Positions 1-5,424 of a DNA stretch of 5,424 nucleotides are shown here, piece after piece (the stretch's first letter is position 1; every line of letters begins with the position of its first letter). Origin of the DNA: JAPHTQ01 sp050295975 (GTDB taxonomy: Bacteria > Pseudomonadota > Gammaproteobacteria > Thiohalomonadales > Thiohalomonadaceae). The stretch is from the NCBI GenBank assembly GCA_050295975.1, contig JBNKQR010000096.1, positions 1-5,424 on the forward strand, given 5' to 3'. The notes beneath the pieces were generated by a model. That model did not search any database. It saw only the letters and a program-made list of their open reading frames with translations, and was not told the origin of the DNA. Position numbers and translations under genes: made by a program.

Positions 1-118
1 GAAAGAGGTGGAGTGTCTCGGTGCCTGTGTAAATGCACCGATGTTCGCTATTGATAGAGACTATTTCGAAAACCTGACGCCGGAAAAGATCGACCAGATC
101 CTGGATGGTCTGAAATGA
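1..118 (+). CDS. nuoE: NADH-quinone oxidoreductase subunit E, C-terminal fragment (5' end outside window)
   Basis: The last 38 codons of the 24 kDa-type subunit of complex I, reading from base 2 to a TGA stop at 116-118. NuoE is a thioredoxin-like ferredoxin subunit that binds the [2Fe-2S] cluster N1a and sits beside NuoF in the peripheral arm on the cytoplasmic side. The visible part contains ECLGACVNAPM, which supplies the second pair of cluster cysteines (C-x3-C; codons at 14-16 and 26-28). The first pair lies upstream of the window. The tail after it (DYFENLTPEKIDQILDGLK) matches the usual NuoE C-terminus in length and character, so the 3' end looks intact. The gene immediately downstream is nuoF, its structural partner. 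The stop codon overlaps an ATG (ATGA at 115-118) that opens a very short reading frame. Identification rests on the motif plus operon position. Confidence 0.95.
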   Translation, partial: KEVECLGACVNAPMFAIDRDYFENLTPEKIDQILDGLK

Positions 119-120
119 GG
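117..120 (+). promoter_or_regulatory. Shine-Dalgarno-like GAGG at the nuoE stop
   Basis: GAGG overlaps the nuoE stop codon and lies 6 nt before an ATG at 127 and 9 nt before an ATG at 130. That is good spacing for initiating the short frame that ends at 186. It is much too far from the nuoF start at 186 to serve that gene. A four-base match can occur by chance, so the function is unproven. Confidence 0.3.
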
Positions 121-126
121 CGCGGG

Positions 127-186
127 ATGATGTCTATGACGATGCAGAAAATGACTGTTGCAGTTACAAGCGGGGTGATCAGCTAA
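127..186 (+). other. Possible 19-codon Met-rich micro-ORF bridging nuoE and nuoF
   Basis: The frame reads MMSMTMQKMTVAVTSGVIS and stops at TAA 184-186. The last base of that stop is the A of the nuoF ATG (TAATG). The same frame is open back to an ATG at 115, whose ATGA overlaps the nuoE stop, giving a 23-codon version. Six ATG codons (115, 127, 130, 136, 142, 151) lie in this one frame, and GAGG is well placed before 127/130. It resembles no protein I recognise. It could be a translated coupling peptide that delivers ribosomes to nuoF, or simply chance, because frames of about 20 codons are often open and its 3' end is the nuoF ribosome-binding site. No membrane segment or known motif is visible. 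Confidence 0.25.
172..180 (+). promoter_or_regulatory. Extended Shine-Dalgarno for nuoF
   Basis: GGGGTGATC can pair along its whole length with the 3' end of proteobacterial 16S rRNA (5'-GAUCACCUC), using one G-U wobble. It leaves 5 nt before the nuoF ATG, an appropriate aligned spacing. This is the strongest ribosome-binding site in the window and supports the ATG at 186 as the nuoF start. Confidence 0.7.
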
Positions 187-1457
187 TGGCTAATGACGTC
201 TGTTTCCGCACCCTGGAGCTCGATAATTCCTGGACCCTGGAAGCCTACCGTTCCGCCGGTGGTTATCAGGTGATTGAGAAGATCCTCAATGAGAAGATCA
301 CGCCTGACGAAATCATTGCAGAAATGAAAAACTCAGCACTGCGTGGTCGTGGTGGCGCAGGCTTCCCCACCGGTTTGAAGTGGAGCTTTATGCCACGCAA
401 TGTGCCCGGTCAAAAGTACATTGTCTGTAACTCGGACGAAGGTGAGCCGGGTACCTGTAAAGACCGTGACATCCTGCGCTATAACCCGCATCAATTGATC
501 GAAGGGATGATCATTGCCGGTTACACCATCGGTGCTTCCGTTGGCTACAACTATATCCGCGGTGAATTCTGGGAGCCCTATGAGCGTTTCGACGCTGCCC
601 TGGAAGAGGCGCGTGCCGCCGGTTATCTGGGTAAAAATATTCTTGGTTCCGGTTTCGATTTTGATGCCCATGCGCACCTCGGTGCTGGTGCCTATGTCTG
701 TGGTGAAGAGACCGCTCTGATTGAATCGATTGAAGGTAAGAAAGGGCAGCCACGTTTCAAACCACCGTTCCCTGCTAACTACGGTCTTTACGGTTGCCCG
801 ACCACCATTAATAACACCGAGTCACTCTCATCGGTGCCAATGATTTTGAAAAATGGTGGTCAATGGTTCCTCGAACTGGGTAAGCCTAATAACGGTGGTA
901 ATAAAATCTTCTGTGTATCTGGTCACGTTAACAAACCGGGTAACTATGAAGTGCCGATGGGTACACCGTTTGCCGAATTGTTGAAGATGGCCGGTGGTGT
1001 TCGTGATGGTCACACACTTAAAGCGGTAATCCCTGGTGGTAGCTCCACACCGGTTCTGCCTGCCGAAGTGGCGATGAACATGGATATGGATTACGACTCG
1101 ATTGCCAAAGCTGGTTCCATGCTCGGTGCCGGTTCAGTAATCGTAATGGATGAAACCACCTGCATGGTGAAGACGTTGGCACGTCTGTCGCACTTCTACT
1201 ACGAAGAGTCCTGCGGCCAATGTACTCCCTGTCGTGAGGGCACTGGCTGGTTGGCACGTGTACTACACCGTATCGAGCACGGCGAAGGTACCCAGGGTGA
1301 TCTGGATAAATTGATGGATGTGGCAACGCGCATTGAAGGCAAAACCATTTGTGCGCTGGGTGACGCGGCAGCAATGCCGGTCAAGAGCTTCCTTAAGCAC
1401 TTCCGCGATGAGTTCCAGTATCACATCGATCATAAAAAATGTCTGGTAGACGGCTAA
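186..1457 (+). CDS. nuoF: NADH-quinone oxidoreductase subunit F (FMN- and NADH-binding, N3 cluster)
   Basis: This 51 kDa-type subunit, 423 residues and full length for the family, is where complex I oxidises NADH. A hydride passes to FMN and electrons leave through the [4Fe-4S] cluster N3, on the cytoplasmic side. The glycine-rich GRGGAGFPTGLKW (54-66) begins the FMN/NADH fold. CNSDEGEPGTCKDRD (81-95) and GAGAYVCGEETALIES (166-181) are the other conserved nucleotide-site segments. A ubiquitin-like (SLBB) region follows at about 240-330. The C-terminal helical domain binds N3 through C343, C346, C349 (SCGQCTPC) and C389 (TICALGD). The start is fixed by the strong ribosome-binding site, the typical N-terminus MANDVCFRTL and the absence of any in-frame ATG/GTG/TTG in the preceding gap. 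It lies 67 nt after nuoE and 43 nt before nuoG. Nothing is missing. The related diaphorase subunits of hydrogenases and formate dehydrogenases (HoxF-type) are excluded by the nuo context. Confidence 0.98.
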   Translation: MANDVCFRTLELDNSWTLEAYRSAGGYQVIEKILNEKITPDEIIAEMKNSALRGRGGAGFPTGLKWSFMPRNVPGQKYIVCNSDEGEPGTCKDRDILRYNPHQLIEGMIIAGYTIGASVGYNYIRGEFWEPYERFDAALEEARAAGYLGKNILGSGFDFDAHAHLGAGAYVCGEETALIESIEGKKGQPRFKPPFPANYGLYGCPTTINNTESLSSVPMILKNGGQWFLELGKPNNGGNKIFCVSGHVNKPGNYEVPMGTPFAELLKMAGGVRDGHTLKAVIPGGSSTPVLPAEVAMNMDMDYDSIAKAGSMLGAGSVIVMDETTCMVKTLARLSHFYYEESCGQCTPCREGTGWLARVLHRIEHGEGTQGDLDKLMDVATRIEGKTICALGDAAAMPVKSFLKHFRDEFQYHIDHKKCLVDG

Positions 1458-1507
1458 TGTCATCTACCGCAAATAATGCTGAACTGAAACGAGACTGGCG
1501 ATGGTAA
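1457..1507 (+). other. Possible 16-codon micro-ORF bridging nuoF and nuoG
   Basis: An ATG overlaps the nuoF stop codon as TAATG and opens the frame MSSTANNAELKRDWRW, ending at TAA 1505-1507, seven bases inside nuoG (out of frame with it). The arrangement would let ribosomes ending nuoF restart and terminate next to the nuoG ATG. No convincing Shine-Dalgarno precedes this ATG, so it would depend on re-initiation. There is no similarity I recognise. A frame this short can arise by chance. Confidence 0.15.
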
Positions 1508-3870
1508 ACATCGAGATCAACGGAAAAGCGATTCAAGCCCGAAAAGGGGCGATGGTGATCGAAGCGGCTGATACTGCTGGCGTCACGATCCCGCGTTTTT
1601 GCTATCACAGTAAACTGTCCATCGCGGCAAGCTGCCGGATGTGTCTGGTCGAGGTAGAAAAAGCGCCAAAACCGCTGCCTGCCTGTGCCACACCGGTTAC
1701 TGATGGCATGAAAATCTACACCCGTTCACCTAAGGCGATTGCCGCGCAACGCAGTGTGATGGAGTTTCTGTTAATCAACCATCCACTGGACTGCCCGATC
1801 TGCGACCAGGGTGGAGAGTGCGATCTGCAAGACCTGGCAGTAGGCTACGGTAGCGACGTTTCCCGCTACGCGGAAGGTAAGCGGGTAGTGAATGATCCCG
1901 ATCTGGGTTCGCTGATCTCCACTGATATGACTCGTTGCATTCACTGCACCCGATGCGTGCGCTTCGGTCGCGAGGTTGCAGGCATTATGGAACTGGGTGC
2001 ACCGGGCCGCGGCGAGCACATGCATATCAGTACCTACATGCTGGATAGCGTTGATTCCGAACTCTCCGGAAACGTCATTGATCTTTGTCCGGTTGGAGCA
2101 CTGACCTCTAAACCTTATCGTTTTACCGCTCGCTCATGGGAGATGAGTCGTCACAACAGTGTTTCACCACACGACTGTGTTGGTAGCAACATCAGTGTAG
2201 ATGTGCGTGAGAATAAGGTGATGCGTGTAGTCGCGCGTGAAAACGAAAACGTGAATGAAAGCTGGATCGCCGACCGAGACCGTTTCAGCTATGCGGGCAA
2301 TGACCACTCCGAGCGCCTGACCAAACCAATGGTGAAAGAGCAGGGCGAATGGAAAGAGGTCGATTGGGATACTGCACTGACCCGTGCCGCTGAGGGTTTG
2401 AAAAAGATCGCCGATGCGCATGGTGCCGATAAATTAGGCGCACTGGCTTCTTACAGTGCCACTACCGAAGAGCACTATTTGTTACAGAAGGTGATGCGCG
2501 GTATTGGTAGTAACAATATTGACCATCGTCTGCATCAGGTCGATTTTCGCGATCAAAATCATCTGCCCGCATATCCTGCATTGGGTCAGGCGATAGCCGA
2601 TCTGGAAACCATCGATGCTGCTTTGCTGATTGGATCAAATATACGTAAGGCACAGCCGATGCTGGCCCATCGCTTGCGAAAAGCAGTAGCCAATAATGGT
2701 GCACAGATCATGGCTATTAATCCGGTTGATTACGATTTTGCCTTTCCGCTGAGCGCAAAATCTATCGCTATCGATTTGACCTGCGAGCTGATGGGCGTAC
2801 TTAAAGCCTTGCTGGAAATGACCGGTGAGAGTGCCCCTGCTGAATTGAAGCAATACATGGATACTGCAGAGGTTACCGATTCACGTAAAGCCATCGCTTC
2901 TACACTAAAATCTGCACCGCAAGCCACCATCTTACTGGGCAACCTCGTTGCCTCTCATCCGTCCCGCGCTGAATTACGAGCCATTGCCGGACACATTGCA
3001 CGCCTCTCCGGTGCGCGTCTTGGTGTGCTGACGGAAGGTGGCAATAGTGCTGGTGCCTGGTTGGCCGGCTGTGTACCGCATCGTGAAGCGGGTGCCAAAC
3101 CTGCAGAAAACAGTGGTCTCGATTGGCGGTCGATGATGCAGGCGGATCTCATGGGATATGTCCTGATGGGTGTCGAGCCGGAACTGGATTGCATTGAATC
3201 GGCGCTGGCGATGGATGCCATGTCCAAGGCGGAGTTCGTGGTCGCTATGACATCATTCCGTGGCGTCGGCCTAATGACCAATGCCGATGTGCTGCTACCC
3301 ATTGGTACCTTCCTTGAGACTGCCGGTTCGCTGGTGAATACCGAAGGCCATTGGCAACAGTTTGAAGGTTGCGTAGCTGCGCCAGGTGAAGTGCGGCCCG
3401 CGTGGAAGGTTCTGCGTGTAATGGGCAACCTGCTCGACCTTTCCGGTTTTGAATACAACGCAGTGACCGATATCCGCACTGAGATGGAAGGTCTGTTTAG
3501 TGATATTCCGATGGATGGTGTGACTCCATGGACTATTGACGGTCTTACCCGTTTGCATCCTGGGCTGGTTCGCATCTCCGATATACCGATCTATAACGTT
3601 GATCCTCTGGTACGTCGAAGTGCGCCACTGCAGGCGACTCATGATGCACAGGCATCACGCCGCCTGCATGCCAACGCCAACACACTGCAGAATGCCGGTC
3701 TTGCCGATGGCGAGAAGGCGACCCTGTTGCAGGATAATGGTGTTGCGGTCGTAACCGTCGTCAGTGATGAGCGTCTGCCAGACAACGCCGTCTATTTACC
3801 AGCTGGCACCAAGGAGATGCAGGGCCTTGGTGGTTCCTTCGGTCCAGTACAAATGGCCCCAGCCAACTAA
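1501..3870 (+). CDS. nuoG: NADH-quinone oxidoreductase subunit G (75 kDa-type, N1b/N4/N5 clusters)
   Basis: The largest peripheral-arm subunit, 789 residues, relays electrons from NuoF/NuoE towards NuoI. The N-terminal ferredoxin-like domain binds [2Fe-2S] N1b through C34, C45, C48 and C62. A His-Cys3 motif (H94, C98, C101, C107; HPLDCPICDQGGEC) binds [4Fe-4S] N5. C146, C149, C152 (CIHCTRC) and C196 (DLCPVGAL) bind N4. From about 220 the protein has the molybdopterin-oxidoreductase fold, here structural only. Residues from about 700 to the end resemble the C-terminal beta-barrel of that superfamily. Only C226 remains where the N7 cluster cysteines would lie, so N7 is absent, unlike E. coli NuoG (about 908 residues). 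The ATG at 1501 is the only standard start: an in-frame TGA occurs upstream at 1480, and the N-terminus MVNIEINGK begins right at the first beta strand. The Shine-Dalgarno is weak (GAG at 1491-1493, 7 nt spacing), suggesting coupling to nuoF. Confidence 0.97.
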   Translation: MVNIEINGKAIQARKGAMVIEAADTAGVTIPRFCYHSKLSIAASCRMCLVEVEKAPKPLPACATPVTDGMKIYTRSPKAIAAQRSVMEFLLINHPLDCPICDQGGECDLQDLAVGYGSDVSRYAEGKRVVNDPDLGSLISTDMTRCIHCTRCVRFGREVAGIMELGAPGRGEHMHISTYMLDSVDSELSGNVIDLCPVGALTSKPYRFTARSWEMSRHNSVSPHDCVGSNISVDVRENKVMRVVARENENVNESWIADRDRFSYAGNDHSERLTKPMVKEQGEWKEVDWDTALTRAAEGLKKIADAHGADKLGALASYSATTEEHYLLQKVMRGIGSNNIDHRLHQVDFRDQNHLPAYPALGQAIADLETIDAALLIGSNIRKAQPMLAHRLRKAVANNGAQIMAINPVDYDFAFPLSAKSIAIDLTCELMGVLKALLEMTGESAPAELKQYMDTAEVTDSRKAIASTLKSAPQATILLGNLVASHPSRAELRAIAGHIARLSGARLGVLTEGGNSAGAWLAGCVPHREAGAKPAENSGLDWRSMMQADLMGYVLMGVEPELDCIESALAMDAMSKAEFVVAMTSFRGVGLMTNADVLLPIGTFLETAGSLVNTEGHWQQFEGCVAAPGEVRPAWKVLRVMGNLLDLSGFEYNAVTDIRTEMEGLFSDIPMDGVTPWTIDGLTRLHPGLVRISDIPIYNVDPLVRRSAPLQATHDAQASRRLHANANTLQNAGLADGEKATLLQDNGVAVVTVVSDERLPDNAVYLPAGTKEMQGLGGSFGPVQMAPAN

Positions 3871-3882
3871 CAGCAATATAAC

Positions 3883-3886
3883 GAGG
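3883..3886 (+). promoter_or_regulatory. GAGG upstream of nuoH, oddly spaced
   Basis: This is the only Shine-Dalgarno-like core in the 30-nt nuoG-nuoH gap. It lies 14 nt from the nuoH ATG, too far for ordinary use, but 4 nt before a GTG at 3891. That GTG opens a six-codon frame ending at TGA 3909-3911, overlapping the nuoH start. Nearer to the ATG there is only GAG at 3893-3895. The site may work by re-initiation or may be inactive. Confidence 0.3.
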
Positions 3887-3900
3887 CATTGTGAGCGAAC

Positions 3901-5007
3901 ATGCTTGTTGAAATGATTCAATCCTTACTCGCCGGATGGGGTTTCCCAGAGTGGCTGCAGACCGTTGCGATCATTGTGCTCAAGATCGTGGCGATCCTGG
4001 CACCGTTGCTGGTTGCCGTGGCCTACATGACCTATTTCGAGCGAAAGGTCATCGCCTACATGCATGTGCGCATCGGACCCAACCGTGTCGGGTTCTTCGG
4101 CAAGCAGCTGTGGGGTCTGGGGCAGCCAATCGCTGATGCGGTAAAACTGATCTTCAAAGAGGTCATCATTCCGGTTGGTGCCGATAAGTTGCTATTTCTG
4201 CTGGCACCGATTGTGGTGATGGCACCCGCATTGGCAGCCTGGGCAGTGATACCTTTTGGTAGTGAAATGGTGTTGGCCGATGTGGATGCTAGCCTGCTCT
4301 ACATTTTGGCAATCACCTCAATTGGTGTGTACGGCATAATCATTGCCGGTTGGGCCTCCAACTCAAAATATCCATTCCTGAGTGCAATGCGTTCCGCTGC
4401 GCAGATTGTCTCCTACGAAATTGCCATGGGTTTTGCCCTGGTCGGTGTGTTGATGGCCGCCGGCAGCATCAATCTGGGCGATATTGTTGAGGCACAGTCT
4501 GGTAGTGTGTTGCACTGGTACTGGCTTCCACTATTACCGCTGTTCGTGATCTACTTTATCTCTGGTGTGGCGGAAACAAACCGTGCACCGTTTGACGTAG
4601 CCGAGGGTGAGTCCGAGATCGTTGCCGGTTTCCACGTGGAATACTCCGGTACACCATTCGCGGTATTCTTCCTCGCTGAATACGCCAACATGATCCTGGT
4701 GGCAGTGCTAGCAAGTCTGCTGTTCCTGGGTGGCTGGCTCTCACCATTCGAAGGTATCCTGCCCGCATCGGTGTTTGAGATTCCTGTCTTCGGTACCCTG
4801 ATGGGTCATGGTATTCACTGGTTGGTCGCCAAGTCGCTGATCTTCCTGTTCTTCTATCTTTGGTTCCGCGCAACCTTCCCGCGCTATCGTTACGACCAGA
4901 TTATGCGCCTGGGATGGAAAGTATTTATTCCTCTGACCATCGTCTGGTTGCTGGTGGTAGGGGCAATGATCATGGCCGGTATTCCGCCCTGGTTTGATGC
5001 GGCGTAA
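3901..5007 (+). CDS. nuoH: NADH-quinone oxidoreductase subunit H (ND1-type membrane subunit)
   Basis: The integral membrane subunit homologous to mitochondrial ND1, 368 residues, forms the quinone-access chamber at the junction of the two arms and starts the proton-transfer path. Eight hydrophobic segments are visible at about 21-43, 97-119, 131-151, 166-188, 206-223, 254-276, 306-323 and 340-360. Family signatures are ERKVIAYMHVRIGPNRVG (47-64), WASNSKYPFLSAMRSAAQ (151-168), the acidic loop ETNRAPFDVAEGESEIVAG (225-243) and LWFRATFPRYRYDQIM (320-335). The ATG at 3901 is chosen because a TGA in frame at 3892 blocks any earlier start. An ATG at codon 5 would also preserve the core but has no better ribosome-binding site. 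One oddity is that the stretch after NRVG is FFGKQLWGLG before QPIAD, about five residues longer than the common GPxGLLQPIAD form, and the usual proline is Phe. The gene sits between nuoG and nuoI, as expected. Confidence 0.98.
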   Translation: MLVEMIQSLLAGWGFPEWLQTVAIIVLKIVAILAPLLVAVAYMTYFERKVIAYMHVRIGPNRVGFFGKQLWGLGQPIADAVKLIFKEVIIPVGADKLLFLLAPIVVMAPALAAWAVIPFGSEMVLADVDASLLYILAITSIGVYGIIIAGWASNSKYPFLSAMRSAAQIVSYEIAMGFALVGVLMAAGSINLGDIVEAQSGSVLHWYWLPLLPLFVIYFISGVAETNRAPFDVAEGESEIVAGFHVEYSGTPFAVFFLAEYANMILVAVLASLLFLGGWLSPFEGILPASVFEIPVFGTLMGHGIHWLVAKSLIFLFFYLWFRATFPRYRYDQIMRLGWKVFIPLTIVWLLVVGAMIMAGIPPWFDAA

Positions 5008-5016
5008 GGGGGAGAG
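5008..5016 (+). promoter_or_regulatory. Shine-Dalgarno for nuoI
   Basis: The purine-rich run GGGGGAGAG starts directly after the nuoH stop. Its GGAG core (5011-5014) is 8 nt before the ATG at 5023. This supports that start over the second ATG at codon 4 (5032). Confidence 0.65.
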
Positions 5017-5022
5017 AATACG

Positions 5023-5424
5023 ATGAGTACCATGCTGCGAATTCTGAAAAGCCTGACCCTGAAAGAACTGTTTCAGGGCCTGGGTGTGACTGGCGGATAT
5101 TTCTTCCGCAAGAAATTTACCGTGCAGTACCCGGAAGAGCGTGCGCCGATGTCACCGCGTTTTCGTGGTCTTCATGCGCAACGCCGTTATCCCAATGGTG
5201 AAGAGCGTTGTATTGCCTGCAAGCTGTGTGAAGTGGTTTGTCCGGCACTGGCGATCACCATTGAAGCGGAACCACGTGATGATGGTTCACGCCGGACTAC
5301 CCGATACGACATCGACCTGACCAAATGCATCTTTTGCGGTTTCTGTGAAGAGGCCTGCCCAGTGGATGCAATTGTCGAGACGCGTGTTTATGAGTACCAC
5401 GGTGAAGAGCGTGGCGACCTGCTG
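5023..5424 (+). CDS. nuoI: NADH-quinone oxidoreductase subunit I, N-terminal 134 residues (3' end outside window)
   Basis: This is the TYKY-type 8Fe ferredoxin subunit, which carries electrons through two [4Fe-4S] clusters, N6a and N6b, towards N2 in NuoB at the quinone site. The frame begins MSTMLRILKSLTLKELFQGL, an amphipathic N-terminus that lies along the membrane in known structures. YPEERAPMSPRFRGLHA (36-52) and RRYPNGEERC (54-63) follow. Two full ferredoxin motifs are present: C63, C66, C69, C73 (CIACKLCEVVCP) and C102, C105, C108, C112 (CIFCGFCEEACP). The fourth Cys of each motif crosses to the other cluster in the usual 2x[4Fe-4S] fold. Proteobacterial NuoI of this type is usually about 162 residues, so some 30 C-terminal residues lie beyond the edge. 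The visible part is intact to the last base. It lies 15 nt after nuoH with a good ribosome-binding site. Confidence 0.97.
   Translation, partial: MSTMLRILKSLTLKELFQGLGVTGGYFFRKKFTVQYPEERAPMSPRFRGLHAQRRYPNGEERCIACKLCEVVCPALAITIEAEPRDDGSRRTTRYDIDLTKCIFCGFCEEACPVDAIVETRVYEYHGEERGDLL

Noticed and set aside
333..677. A 114-codon minus-strand frame inside nuoF
   Set aside because: It is an antisense shadow of the FMN/NADH-binding region, with no recognisable motif and no room for its own regulatory sequence.
1018..1374. A 118-codon minus-strand frame inside nuoF
   Set aside because: It is an antisense shadow of the nuoF C-terminal half. Its product looks like a random His/Pro/Arg-rich translation.
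2955..3575. A 206-codon open frame on the minus strand inside nuoG
   Set aside because: It lies wholly within nuoG, whose coding is certain. In this register antisense stops arise mainly at Tyr, His or Gln codons after certain third bases. Tyr is rare in NuoG 485-692, and both Tyr codons there follow a codon ending in A, so no stop forms. The product is low-complexity (Ser/Pro/Arg/Ala-rich) and matches no family I know.
3295..3642. A 115-codon minus-strand frame inside nuoG
   Set aside because: It overlaps both nuoG and another antisense frame and has no domain or motif.
3871..3900. Possible promoter or terminator in the nuoG-nuoH gap
   Set aside because: The 30-nt gap has no hairpin followed by a T-run and no paired -35/-10 boxes. 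The genes read as one transcription unit.
4556..4873. A 105-codon minus-strand frame inside nuoH
   Set aside because: It is antisense to the conserved quinone-chamber loop of NuoH. Conservation there explains the sequence, and the product is Arg-rich noise.

Overview
This window is an internal piece of a nuo operon encoding proton-translocating NADH:quinone oxidoreductase (respiratory complex I). All genes are on the + strand in the canonical order: the 3' end of nuoE, complete nuoF, complete nuoG, complete nuoH, and the first 134 codons of nuoI. nuoE and nuoI are cut only by the window edges. I see no frameshift, premature stop, mobile element, RNA gene, CRISPR array or terminator.

Organism: the proteins resemble the 14-subunit complex I type of non-enteric Proteobacteria. 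NuoG is 789 residues and lacks the extra N7 cluster cysteines found in the larger E. coli subunit. NuoI has the mitochondrial/alpha/beta-like cysteine-motif context, and NuoF is 423 residues. A beta- or gammaproteobacterium with moderate GC is the best inference. I cannot name a genus from the sequence alone.

Layout: nuoE end (1-118), 67-nt gap, nuoF (186-1457), 43-nt gap, nuoG (1501-3870), 30-nt gap, nuoH (3901-5007), 15-nt gap, nuoI (5023 to the edge). There is no gene-free stretch over 300 bases. The gaps hold ribosome-binding sites and a few very short overlapping reading frames that may couple translation of neighbouring subunits.

How the genes work together: NuoE (N1a), NuoF (FMN, N3) and NuoG (N1b, N4, N5) form the NADH-oxidising end of the peripheral arm. 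NuoI (N6a, N6b) carries electrons on towards the quinone site. NuoH is the membrane subunit that forms much of the quinone chamber and links redox chemistry to proton pumping. Every cysteine expected in the visible parts of these subunits is present, so the enzyme looks functional.

I did not find an undescribed biological system here. The points most worth a second look are a Met-rich micro-ORF that bridges nuoE and nuoF exactly (ATGA and TAATG junctions), a similar short frame bridging nuoF and nuoG, the weak ribosome-binding context of nuoH, and an apparent insertion of about five residues in a normally rigid NuoH loop.
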